DNA from: Dreissena polymorpha
Taxonomy: Eukaryota > Mollusca > Bivalvia > Myida > Dreissenidae
Assembly: GCF_020536995.1 (NCBI RefSeq)
Contig: NC_068359.1
Location: forward strand, 101,957,384-102,021,383
Length of the DNA: 64,000 bases
Direction of reading: 5' to 3'
Made by a program: the position numbers and the translations under genes. The notes beneath the pieces were generated by a model. That model searched no databases and had not been told where the DNA came from. It was given only the letters and a program-made list of their open reading frames with translations. Positions 1-10,540 of this stretch are shown one piece after another. The first letter of the stretch is position 1; each line of letters starts with the position of its first letter.

Positions 1-387
1 TATTAAACTCAAATATTGCAATAGTCAAGCAGCTGCATGATTTAAACAATAGCTTTAGTTGAAGCTAAATTGCAGGGGGGGCCCGTACCATTTCTATGCC
101 CAACCCTTTACAAATATTTACCTCCTATTTTACCCTCTTTCATTTGTCAATATTGTTGCAAAAGACACATTCAACATAATATATTGGCTATAAATGATTT
201 TACAGATTAACATTGAATATATGCTGAAGTGGCTTACAAAGTTAACCATACGATATTTGTTCACAGAAAAGGTTGGCCTGCCCCTTTTAAGGCTTCCCAA
301 CCCCTCCCTTGTCATTTTATGTATTGGTATGGATAGCATACATAATAATTTTACAGTGAAAAAAGGATATCTAACAGTCAAGCCGTG
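1..387. other. AT-rich DNA, nothing recognised
   Basis: No exon-like ORF, splice pattern or repeat structure was recognised. The overlapping short ORFs on both strands have no domain-like composition. Confidence 0.5.
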
Positions 388-635
388 CTCTGTGAAATGG
401 GGGTTTAATGCATTTGCCTAAAGTGTCATCCCAGATTAGCCTGTGCAAGCCGCACAGGCTAATCATGGACGACACTTTCCGCTTTTATGATTTGTTTTGT
501 TTCAAGAAAGTCTCTTTGTAGCCAAAATCAAGTTTAGACGGCAAGTGTCGTTCCTGATTAGCCTGTGCAGACTGTACAGGCTAATCTGGGACAACACTTT
601 TAGAACATGCATTAAACCCCATTTTCACAAGAGGG
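388..635. mobile_element. Palindromic MITE, copy 1
   Basis: A ~250-bp inverted-repeat element. The left end reads CTGTGAAATGGGGGTTTAAT and the right end ATTAAACCCCATTTTCACA. Each arm also contains its own short palindrome built on GATTAGCCTGTGCA and TGCACAGGCTAATC, next to a GTCGTCCC/GGGACGAC pair, so each arm can fold by itself and the two arms can also fold together. No coding capacity. Further copies lie at 984-1254, 55337-55490 (half), 60040-60286 and 61690-61860 (decayed). Confidence 0.85.
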
Positions 636-983
636 TGTTACAAATTTGCTTTCAGCGGCATTATATGCCATACAAGTAAATTATCCACTGTCCCACTCAC
701 ACAAAGATAAACCTAATGCTATGTAGTACTACACTAATTGTCATTTCACAATGGGTCTGTGCAGTACTTTGATTGTGTTCCATGTTGTAAGACCTTTTTA
801 TCCTTACTCTTTTATCATGACTATGTAAGCAAATAATTAATGATTGAACTACTTGTGCAAATAATGACATCATGTGGACGCACTTTGAGTTGAATTTCCT
901 GAAAATGCAATTTTTAAAACTACATCTGTGTTGCTATTTTTCTTGTTATACCTTGCTACGTCATAATGATGCTTATTAGTGTT
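636..983. other. No feature recognised
   Basis: AT-rich spacer between two MITE copies; nothing seen. Confidence 0.5.
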
Positions 984-1254
984 TAATTGTGTCTTGTTCT
1001 GAGAAAACTGGGCTTAATTCATGTGCGTAAAGTGTCGTCCCAGATTAGCCTGTGCAGTCCGCACAGGCTAATCAGGGACGACACTTTCCGCCTAAACTTG
1101 ATTTTCGGTAATGAGGGACTTCCTTGAAACTAAAAATACCATAAAAGCGGAAAGTGTTGTCCCTGCTTAGCCTGTGCGGACTGCACAGGCTTATCTGGGA
1201 CGGCACTTAACGCACAAGCATTAAGCCCAGTTTTCTCAGAACAAGACACAATTA
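984..1254. mobile_element. Palindromic MITE, copy 2 (long intact TIRs)
   Basis: The best preserved copy of the family. Terminal inverted repeats start TAATTGTGTCTTGTTCTGAG and end with the complement CTCAGAACAAGACACAATTA. The inner arms carry the same GATTAGCCTGTGCA...TGCACAGGCTAATC sub-palindromes as the copy at 388-635. Because the terminal sequence differs from copy 1 while the core is shared, these are probably two subfamilies. Confidence 0.88.
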
Positions 1255-1934
1255 ATTGATTGTTTTAAGAATAACGTCATTTATTTTGGATAAATGGTTC
1301 CAACTTTGTTTAAAGGCACAGTGCGGAAAGGTACTGGTAAATTAGACTTGCTTGAACTGTGCTTGTTTTTCTGTGTTCGCTTTTTTATCAGTGCTGTATC
1401 AACAAAAGAATGTACTCAAACAACAAATACATTGTGTGCTTTTTAAAATTTCAACAAGGGACATACTTTGTATGTAATGGTCCCTGATTTCAACACTCGA
1501 CTTACACTATTGAAACGCAAAGACTTAAATAAATTATTGAAAGTCTACAACTTGCTTGTGATTCATGTTAAAATAAACATAAACACATAATCAGAATCAC
1601 CCTCTAAATGAATACTTTATACATTTATACTTTAATACACATTCTTCGCAGTTATTCAATGAACAAAGAACGGAAGATGATTTATGAAAAGTGATCCATT
1701 GCCAAACAATTGAACATGGGTCGAAAGCACACCACAAACACAAATCAATCTGGGGTCACTGCCTTGAAATGGTCATTTAAAAAAGGATTAGGGGTATCAA
1801 ATAAATCTCACAACTGTAGAAGTTAGTTAAAAATACATTTAAATGTTATTGACCATTAACCTAATAATAGATCATGTCAAATACAAAGGTAACACGGCAG
1901 TCCAAGAGACATCTATATACCTCGCCCAGATTCT
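1255..1934. other. No feature recognised
   Basis: AT-rich, no repeat or exon signal seen. Confidence 0.45.
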
Positions 1935-2927
1935 TTTGACGTTGAAGTAGTGATGTTTGCTAATCTTGACGTTGCAGTGGTGACGTTTGCTTCTTTTGAC
2001 GTTGTAGTGGTGACAAGTGGTGATGTTTGCTTCTTTTGTCTTTCAAGTGGTGATGTTTGCTTATTTTGACGTTGTAGTGGTGAAGTTTGCTTCTTTTGAC
2101 GTTCAAGTGGTGATGTTTGCTTCTTTTGACGTTGAAGTGGTGACGTTCGCTTCTATTGACGTTGAAGTGGTGATGTGTGCTTCTTTTGACGTTGAAATGG
2201 TGACGTTTGCTTCTATTGATGTTGAAGTGGTGATGTTTGCTTCTTTTGACGTTGAAGTGGTGACGTTTGCTTCTTTTGACGTTCAAGCAGTGATGTTTGC
2301 TTCTTTTGACTTTGAAGTGGTGACGTTTGCTTCTTTTGACGTTCAAGTGGTGACGTTTGCTTCTTTTGACGTTGAAGTGGTGACGTTTGCTTCTTTTGAC
2401 GTTGAAGTGGTGACGTTTGCTTCTATTGATGTTCAAGTGGTGACGTTTGCTTCTTTTGACGTTGAAGAGGTGAGGTTTGCTTCTTTTGACGTTGAAGTGG
2501 TGATGTTTGCTTCTGTTGACGTTGAAGAGGTGACGTTTGCTTCTGTTGACATTGAATTGATGACGTTTGCTTCTTTTGACGTTGAAGTGGTGACGTTTGC
2601 TTCTTTTGACGTTGAAGTGGTGATGTTTGCTTCTTTTGAAGTTGAAGTGATGACGTTTGCTTCTGTTGACGTTGAAGTGGTGACGTTTGCTTCTGTTGAC
2701 ATTGTATTGATGACGTTTGCTTCTGTTGACATTGAAGTGGTGACGTTTTCTTCTTTTGACGTTGAAGTGGGGACGTTTGCTTCTTTTGACGTTGAAGTGG
2801 TGACATTTGCTTCTTTTGACGTTGTAGTGGTAACGTTTACTTCTTTTGATGTTGTAGTGGTGACGTTTGCTTCTTTTGACATTGTGGTGACATTTGATTC
2901 CTTTGACGTTGAAGTGGTGACGTTTGT
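1935..2927. repeat. 30-bp minisatellite, about 33 units
   Basis: Tandem array of a 30-bp unit close to TTTGACGTTGAAGTGGTGAC plus GTTTGCTTCT. Units differ by scattered substitutions (TCT/TCTA/TCTG, GAC/GAT, GAAG/GTAG/CAAG). Because the unit length is divisible by three and stop-free in several frames, the array stays open for more than 300 codons on each strand. The - strand reading is a 10-residue repeat of the type KRHHFNVKRS; the + strand reading is VVTFASFDVE-like. No start context, splice site or non-repetitive protein part supports a real gene. Confidence 0.95.
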
Positions 2928-3246
2928 TTAAAGATTGACTCATGACTTCTGGAGATCTTCCGACGGATTAACAATTTTGTCATGAGCATGCGCATTTAAT
3001 ATTTGTAAAATATGTTTTTTGCTGTTTTTGTTGCATTTTGTGTTTAAAATATATTACATCTTGGTATCAAATTGTTTGTTTTGTTGAATCTGATTCGATT
3101 TTACCAAAAATTATTACTTTATAGCTTATTCCGAGTAATATGACCATCCTCCACACATGACTGATATAGGAACTTCCTATTGACCAGGATATAAAACAAT
3201 ATATGAGACAACGTTATATCAGGCAGTTATCAATGCGGTGGTATGA

Positions 3247-3541
3247 CATCGTAGCGGATCCGTGGTCTAGTGGTAACACACTGGCTTCACAATCCAGAGA
3301 TCGCTGGTTCGATCCCCCGCTGCACCTAACCTACTAACTCGTCTTTTGCATGAGACGTTAAACCGAAGTGCAGTGTACTAGGTGCTATACACCGGGCACA
3401 AAAAGACCCAGGGTCACCTCTGGAACGGGGTGTCTCCTGTATCTTGCACTATCCCCCGTAACCAACTAACACGTCTTTCTGGGGGCGATGGCCATATGGG
3501 ACACAATCCCGGTGCACTCGATAAAAAATAATGAAGAAGAA
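3247..3541 (+). mobile_element. tRNA-derived SINE, copy 1
   Basis: A ~295-bp SINE flanked by a perfect 12-bp TSD, GCGGTGGTATGA, at 3235-3246 and 3542-3553. The head is tRNA-like, with an A-box-like TGGTCTAGTGGTAAC and a B box GGTTCGATCCC; its anticodon loop TTCACAA contains CAC. The body contains GGTGTCTCCTGTATCTTGCA and GGCGATGGCCATATGGGACA, and the tail ends in AATGAAGAAGAA. A second full copy lies at 48024-48319 in reverse. Confidence 0.92.
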
Positions 3542-4378
3542 GCGGTGGTATGATAAATTATGTTATATAATCAAACTGCATCTACAACGAAAATACATTA
3601 ACATTACATAAAACAATAGTTTGAATATTATTCAACAGCTTGTGGTTAAGAATCAACACAATATGTAATTCACTCAATTATCATTTTCAGAAGCCTCGAT
3701 AATAACAGGCTAAACTCGATTAAGCAATAATCGAACTCTTATGTATGTAAATATAGGATTTTCTATTTAGTTGAATGACATGACAGTAACTCAGTTATTT
3801 TTTAACGAGCATTTTTTTTACATACAAGTTCGAGTAATGATATGTGTATATATTTTGTCAGTTTAGTTGTATCTTTTCTACTGTCAACCTGTGCGCAAAT
3901 GTTTAAAATTGATGCTGCGGGAACAACTGCATTTGGACTCCTTATCAAAGAGTATCTTTTTTCTCCGACTGTGTCGTAGTATAACTCAGTAAACACTTCG
4001 GTGCTCTGTGGTATTACCGCTCCCCACTGATCCTTGGTTACCTCTGTGTAACTAGATAACGGATGTGTTACTTTCATTAAATAATATTCGCATAGTTCAT
4101 CACCAGTGAACAATGCGACCACTTGTCCTTCTAATACAAGGTTTTCAAATGGGTCCGCTTCAACTACTGGTTGGTCTGGAATTGGGACAGTCTCTGGAAT
4201 CATGGTGACTCAGCGGCTTTCTTCTGTGAAATCTTCATTTTCAAAATATGGGTAATTTCCTGTAATAGAGTGCATAATTACTAGTTATAATCAGCCATTG
4301 TAAACAGTTATATTGTATAATAACTGTGTTTATATAAACTTTATATATATATAATATAATGTAACTATGAGTTGTATA

Positions 4379-4440
4379 CCGGTTAGCTCAGTTGATTAGA
4401 GTGCCTGACTTACAAACAGCAGTTCGTGGGTAGGCAACAA
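4379..4440 (+). pseudogene. tRNA-like sequence (decayed)
   Basis: Starts GGTTAGCTCAGTTGATTAGA, which is a good A-box/D-arm match, but the anticodon and T arms do not fold properly. About 280 bp downstream a related unit (4660-4733) repeats together with its upstream flank (GTAATAGAG...TTATAAT), so the pair arose by a local direct duplication. Confidence 0.55.
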
Positions 4441-4659
4441 GTTTTTACTCGGTGCCGTGAGACTGATAAGCCTTTGGTAAGTCAATCCGTCGAAGGTTGT
4501 TGTAATTAATTTATTATAATTATTATTATATGATTACTAAAAAAGGGAGATGAATGTAATAGAGAGCGTAAAACTACTACTTATAATTACCCTCCATAAG
4601 CAGTTGGGGCATAGTGAATATATTATATAAATGTTATTCTGAGTCGTGTATTATATCCC

Positions 4660-4733
4660 CCCGGTTAGCTCAGTTGGTTAGGGTGTCTGACTTGCATGAG
4701 GATGTCGCAGGTTTGAGTCCCGTACTGGGCAAC
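4660..4733 (+). pseudogene. tRNA-like sequence, Ala(TGC)-like anticodon loop
   Basis: CCCGGT at the start pairs with ACTGGG near the end. The D arm is GCTCAGTTGGTTAGGGT, the T arm has GGTTTGAGTCC, and the loop CTTGCAT holds TGC. The anticodon stem has two mismatches, so it is more likely a pseudogene or a SINE head than a working tRNA. Confidence 0.5.
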
Positions 4734-5245
4734 GCATTTTTCTCTTCTGTTTCATACCTATAATACACTGATCACACGAGAAGCATGTCTCTGCTTTCAC
4801 GTGAACGACTCCTGGCTCGTCTCCATGTACGTGGTGGACGCTTCTGATTTCATCAACGGGATCGAATCTCATTTCAGTGTCTCTGTTAATCGTTACTTGA
4901 AAACTCTCCGTTTATCTCCACTATAGGGGATTGAAGATATTTGATTCCGTAATCTCACAATTGTTCGGCATTTTGGATCAAGCATTTCCCTCTTAGAACA
5001 GCCAAGTCCGCCATTCGTTTTAAAACACAACCGGCAGCATCTTGGGGTTCTGTTGTACATTAAAGTTCATGTTTTTATTTAGTACAGAAAGTCAAAAGGT
5101 GTGATAATAATAAGTATTTTTAGTGGCTGTAGAAGTCGACGGAGCAGGGATAATAAGTGGTGCTACACGTTCGTTGTCTTTACTGCCACAAAATACGTCC
5201 GCGACAGTGTATGATGAGCTGGGTCGTTTACCTTTAGAGTGTGTT

Positions 5246-5740
5246 AAAGGGGCCTTTTCACGTTTGGGTAAATTGACAAAATTGAAAAAAGTTGTTTCAG
5301 ATTCGCACATTTTTGTTTTAGTTATGATATTTGTAATGCAACAGTAATACTGAGCATTTCATCATGCTCTAAAATAGCCATTATATGCATCTTTTGACGA
5401 TTTAAAAACCTGAAAATTATAAAGCGTTGCAACGCGAAACGAATTAATAATTTGGAGAGTTCTGTTGTTGCCGTTATATTTTGGGAAACTACGTGGATTG
5501 CTCATATAATACAACTGTTATCGTATCATGAAGGATGGCCGAGTGGTCTAAGTGGTAGACTTAACTCCAGGACTCTAGGGGTCAGTGGTTCGAGCCCTTC
5601 TGAGGGTTACTTTTTTTCTTTTTTTAATTTTATTATTGATTTTTTACTGGATCTTTGTATATCCAATGTTTACATTTATCAATATAAAGCATTTAATGAA
5701 ACACTTTTAAACATGCAAAAATCTGTGAAAAGGCCCCTTT
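5246..5740 (+). mobile_element. TIR element carrying a tRNA-like pol III unit, copy 1
   Basis: A 495-bp element with inverted ends: AAAGGGGCCTTTTCAC on the left and GTGAAAAGGCCCCTTT on the right. At its centre is a tRNA-like unit (5530-5610) followed by a T run. The same ends and the same internal order recur in reverse at 23212-28320, where the element has been split by a 4.6-kb insertion. The left flank of both copies is TTAA, which suggests a TTAA-targeting transposon such as Kolobok or piggyBac, but the right flanks do not confirm it. No transposase is present. Confidence 0.8.
5530..5610 (+). pseudogene. tRNA-like unit inside the TIR element
   Basis: The A box is GGATGGCCGAGTGGTC and the B box GGTTCGAGCCC, followed at 5611 by a run of seven T, a pol III-type terminator. 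The anticodon region is enlarged and no normal cloverleaf forms. In the other copy (23344-23421) the D-arm part differs (GATAGCTCAGTTGGC), while the ACTCCAGG...GGGGTCA...GGTTCGAGCCC part is kept. Confidence 0.6.
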
Positions 5741-6312
5741 CAACGGATGCGCATCGTTTAATTTTGGTTCAAAATAAAGAAGAATCCAGATTCCTTACTT
5801 AAAGCCAAAAGGCTCTATAAAGGTCACAAATCCTATTATTATGCATATCAACTGGTCTAATTTGAACCGGATTTCAGTTACTCTTGCATAAAAACTGCTA
5901 ATAACATGGCTTAGGAACAACGTTGTCCAGAATTATGGAAGATAAACCCGTTTCATAATTGGAAGAAATGTGTACATTTTTGCAACCTCAGAGCGTTGAC
6001 ATATGCTAAAAATAGCCGAAAGAAAATTCAATTTTAATTCTATTTTTACAACTTTTTACCAGCAGAAAGTAACTTATTAGATCACTACAGTACAAACGTT
6101 TTAACCATTTAGAAGAGACGTACTTTGTGAGTGATACCGGAAAACGTTAAAAGTCATCTTTATATTTTGGAGTCACTTTCTCTTTCGCGAGTAAACAGCG
6201 ATGTAAATAAACTGATTGTGTGTAAACACAATTGACTTGGAGGACACTTTATTTGAGCTCAAAACAAGTTGTATTGCTCTTTTTTTTAATTATTATTACT
6301 GTATGTCAAATA

Positions 6313-6315
<3 letters not shown>
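5741..6315. other. No feature recognised
   Basis: AT-rich spacer, nothing seen. Confidence 0.45.

Positions 6316-6401
<86 letters not shown>
6316..6401. repeat. (TA)n microsatellite
   Basis: An uninterrupted TA run of more than 40 units. The tyrosine/isoleucine ORF that crosses it is an artefact. Confidence 0.97.
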
Positions 6402-6406
<5 letters not shown>

Positions 6407-7645
6407 GTTTTTTGATAACATTTATATATAAAATATGAAAAACATATTTAAAAATCTGTAAATAATTACGTATCTTCACCTTTATACAGCCTTTAACAAA
6501 TTGTTGATATATATATTATATGACGTTAATTCGCATATTTCTAACTGGGGTAATACTAAAGATCTTGCATCAGGAATTAGGATTGTCTTTTTGTATTATA
6601 AACCCGAAATAACCACTAGTGATGTTAATTGTATATTTCAACGTATAAAGGATATCAGCTTACAAACATGAGCCAGTGATATTGACAACTTGCCCAAACT
6701 TGATACTTATTCAATCAAATTTTGTTTATGAAAACTATTTAGATATTGTTGTAAATGATAGGGATATACTGTGTTTGACTAAACCTAAATGTTCTGCACA
6801 CTCAATATTCATTGAAGAAGGTAGATTAATTAATTAATATTGCATGCCCATTTTATATGAACCATACTTTTCATCATCATGATGTATAAGCATTTATTTA
6901 CACCGCTATCACATGTCGTATGTATGTTGTTTGGCTATGTACTTATGTATTTGCCAATAAAATTGACTTGACCAGGGACCTATACAAACATTTTTGTATA
7001 GGTCCCTGACTTGACTTGTTGTTTGAAGCGGACTGACGCTAATATTAAAATCAAAGCGCTGAAGGCACAGAAGTTGTTCGCTCTGGCATAATTTAAGACG
7101 CGATCGTTTTTCAAAATTCATCGCAAGATTGAAATCAACATAAGCCATTCAAATTTATGAAGAGTGTGTTTTAACGCACGGGTCGAGATGTGTAGGCACT
7201 TTTTATAATCCTATTTATTTTATAGAGATTGCATAGACAAAATAACAACAACATGGCCCTTTTTGGACGTTCAGAAAGCATAGTAAGTATGACGAAAATG
7301 GTAATGAAAACTAAATATAAAGACAATTTGCAATCACCATCATATTAAATGATAATTGTTTGAATATCGAAAACTTATCTCAGTATTAAAGAATATAATT
7401 TCATTATGCAAATTTCCTCTACAAAACGTTTTATTGTTGACACCATATACAAATTCAAAATATAAAATAAGATAATTGATGAAAATAAATAAAAAATAAA
7501 TCTGCAAGCAATACCTTTTACTCACGAATAAGGTAGTCCTAAAGACAGCCCTGTTGACCCGTACTTTGTTGTTTATGCATTACTTGTTACCCTAGCAGTT
7601 CACACGGTGTCAACAACTCTGACTTAAACATAGGTATAGAGCATT
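6402..7645. other. AT-rich region with one perfect hairpin
   Basis: No genes recognised. The only structure seen is the 16-bp-arm hairpin at 6973-7008, listed separately. Confidence 0.45.
6973..7008. repeat. Perfect hairpin, 16-bp arms, 4-nt loop
   Basis: CAGGGACCTATACAAA, then CATT, then the exact complement TTTGTATAGGTCCCTG. The direct repeat TTGACTTG flanks it on both sides. Confidence 0.9.
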
Positions 7646-7649
7646 AATT

Positions 7650-9310
7650 CGCTTTTTCGGCGTAGCTGTTTTACCCAGCATTTCACCTTAAATGACTTTT
7701 ACATAACGCCAGCAGAAACGCATGAATATATTCGAATATTTCATAGGCTGATTCGAGATAAAACCTCTTAACTTTGGCTACATCACTGTGCCTGTGCTCA
7801 GCGCAAAGGATGTATCACTACTTCACGGCCGTTAATCACGCGCGCCACCTCTTTTTTGCGATGCATTGATAAATGAGCCAATGCAACTTCCGAGGTGGCG
7901 CTCAGGCCCGGGTGTTTTGAAATGTCATGGACAATTTTACAGGGTGATTAGGTTTTATATGTTTTTCGGCGAAGCTGTATACGCCAGCTTTTCACCTTAC
8001 CTGACCTTTGTAACTGTCCAATAAAATTCAAATAAAATTTCCCGCGGCTAGGTCAGAATGAATACACTTCATTTATTCCATAGGCTGATTTGAGCATACG
8101 ACCAGAACATTGGAAACATGTCCGCGTCTTTGTAACACTGTTTTACTGCGTGTTCAGCATGAAACAAATTTATCTCTAATAAAAAGGCGTTATAGATAAA
8201 ACAGTTTTACACTCGATCTCGACATCAATACAGTTTGTGCGTCCACCTTTTATTTTCAGAAGATTTTCAGCGCGAGAACGTTTGCACTTAAAGGCTATGT
8301 TCTCATATTTAGTACTAACTTCCATATTCCAGTCAACATGTTTACATGTAAAAGTATAGAGAGCATTGGAAGCTGGGCCTCACTTTAATGCATTGCATTT
8401 CAACCCGCGAGGTATCGGGTCAATTTGCGGCCACTGTGTGTGAATATCAGAGTTTACATACAGGTCATCGCTGCGTCTCTATCTTATGTGCTGAGGAGTT
8501 CGCGGCCAGTAATATAATCGTTACATAATAAAGACGCTATAGCGTGAACTAGGTGAACTGGAATTTTCTTTAGACCCGAAAGATGTTAAATGAAGATATC
8601 CAGCGATATAATTATGACATGTCAATAATAGATTCTTAATGTGTTTTCAACAATGCCATGATAAATATTATTTTTAATTAATTTAACATGAATTATTCCA
8701 CCATATTGACTAATGAATTAAGCATGAGCGCGATGATTCTCGATACTGTTAATAATCGAATCAAATAGCAATGCCCGACAAACCACTAAAACAGGTTTGT
8801 TCGAAGAACGCGCGTATTAACATTTAAAATATGAACGGATACTTCGCGTGTGGCCGGTTGACTCGTATGTTTTAATTTCACTTCCATTCTTCTTTTGGTT
8901 TTCTGTTTTGTATCTAGGTTTATGACCAGCAATATGTAATAATGTAAAAATAAGCCGCGTAACGTAAACTCCGCGTAACATCCCGTACTGCGTGTGATTC
9001 AGCTAAGAAATGCACAGAAAAAGACATTCGCTATCTTTGATCTCATTCATTGAACTCTTTACCTTTCATAAACTCCAACCACAATCAACGCCGTATATCT
9101 TTTTTAAAGATATTTCTTGTTCAACATAATTCGAATTATTTTTAAAATCGAGCAATGTAGTGCGATTCAGCGAAGATTTATTCGTCCAAAAATGTACAGA
9201 CACGTACATTCTCAACCCATTAAAAACATGAGAACCTTTATAAGTTGTGGCATGATGGAGTTTTAAAAAGCATTTCGATGAGTTTCTCCTGTGTGACGAG
9301 AACATGTCGA
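7650..9310. repeat. Large dispersed repeat, copy 1
   Basis: Matches 55527-57950 in the same orientation over long stretches. Shared landmarks are TTTTTCGGCG(A/T)AGCTGTAT, CCAATAAAATTCAAATAAA, GCGTGAACTAGGTGAACT, GATAATTCTCGATACTGTT-type sequence and GACTCATATGTTT. A shorter related module (TTCGGCGTAGCTGT...TTCACCTTA) at 7650-7940 precedes the main copy, so part of it is tandemly duplicated. No coding region, TIR or LTR was recognised. The class is unknown. Confidence 0.75.
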
Positions 9311-10394
9311 CCCAATTAAATCGCTAACGGAATGAAACGATTGCGTACAACATACATTTGACGCTGCATGCACATAAATATTGGCTTCTTGCCGACGTAG
9401 TAGATAATTTTGCATTATTCCAAAAGAGATTGAGCCAATGTTTAGGAGGTGACGCTAATGATAGGAGGTGACGCCAATGCAGGATGTATTTATAAATTAA
9501 CAGTCGTATCGCAATGACATTATCACATGACGTAGGTTTGATAGATAATGTAATTTGTTATATTAAATTATTTTTCAACGTACATACGAAGGTCAAAATC
9601 TTTACAGAACATAAACACAATCTATATTAAATAAGATGTAGTTGTTAAAATAAATAATTGATCAACTCAATTAAGAAGTCACCAACATGAATAAAACATA
9701 TTGTACGATGTAAACCACAATTTGTAATACTCAATTCAACCAATAACTTAATGTTCAATATTATCAAAATAATTCATCGATATAAATATTTGTAAACAGT
9801 ATGATAATTCACGAAATAAGTAAAAGATAACACTTCTACTTGTAACTATGCTTTGTGGCCGTTAATCCAAATGCTTAATTTACTAAAATGCCAATGTCAA
9901 CGAATTTTAATTAGGCTCAGTTATGTTGATTTTCCCACCATCAACTCCAAACAATGAAGATAGATCGGTCTTTTTCCGTTAACATTTTTTGCAGAATACA
10001 TGTTGTTTTCTTACAAAGACGAACGTTTAAATCCATCAATACACGATTAGAAAACTACTTTTTCTAATTAAAAACGCAAGCGACTCAAAATTGCTGAAGA
10101 AGTCAACTTAAAAAAAAATGTAAATCCTAAAACAAAATAGAAACCATAACATAAAATATTTCACTGTAAAATAGCTATTAGATCGGCTAGATGCCGTTGT
10201 TTTTGTGCATGCATTAACTTGTACAGGTTCAAAGCAATCGTTTTATGTAATGAGCGATTAAGTTGTAAGGGATTCTGGACTACTCTCTGTAAGGTCAAAT
10301 GACACAAAGTGTTGCCCAGTTACAATTACGCGTTAAATTCCATCTCGCAGAATTTTAGGGTCATAACTCTTCTTATTACATGTGCGTCCATCAT
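9311..10394. other. No feature recognised
   Basis: AT-rich. Only a short direct repeat (AGGAGGTGACGC twice, near 9445-9475) was noticed. Confidence 0.45.
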
Positions 10395-10540
10395 ATGTTT
10401 AACCCACTCAGCCTGCGCATCTCTCAGTCTGGTCAGGAGATACATAATGAGACCATAACACATTGGGTGATTTCATAGCGAACAGCATCGCCTCTGACCA
10501 GACCGCGCAAATGCACATGTTGGGCTTAAAATTCGCTGGC
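10395..10540. mobile_element. Decayed palindromic MITE, different family
   Basis: Imperfect inverted repeat with CAGTCTGGTCAGGAG-like sequence on the left and CTCTGACCAGAC on the right, bordered by TTAACCCACTCAG and a complementary-looking TTGGGCTTAA. Confidence 0.4.

Larger units (their letters stand above)
3802..4882 (-). pseudogene. Broken two-piece coding remnant of a repetitive-type protein
   Basis: Two exon-like pieces on the - strand. The upstream piece (4758-4882) follows an AG acceptor and ends at a GT donor; it encodes a segment with SVHHVHGDEPG and a Cys cluster CFSCDQC. The downstream piece (3802-4259) follows a CTCTATTACAG acceptor and contains an open run of 133 codons with GQVVALFTGDELCEYYLMKV, WGAVIP and VVPAASILNIC. 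The mixture of a CxxC-type cluster followed by a YYLMKV...WG...VPA domain resembles an uncharacterised multi-copy protein type I recall from bivalve genomes, probably of mobile-element origin. Family membership is inference. Reading across both pieces is not continuous, so it is called broken. The rest of the gene is not seen. Confidence 0.5.

Noticed and set aside
1960-2943. 327-residue basic repeat protein
   Set aside because: Entirely made by the 30-bp minisatellite, with equally long frames on the other strand and no non-repetitive part.
4660-4733. Functional tRNA-Ala gene
   Set aside because: The anticodon stem has mismatches and the sequence lies in a locally duplicated decayed unit.
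6216-6431. 71-residue ORF
   Set aside because: Mostly tyrosine/isoleucine from the TA microsatellite.
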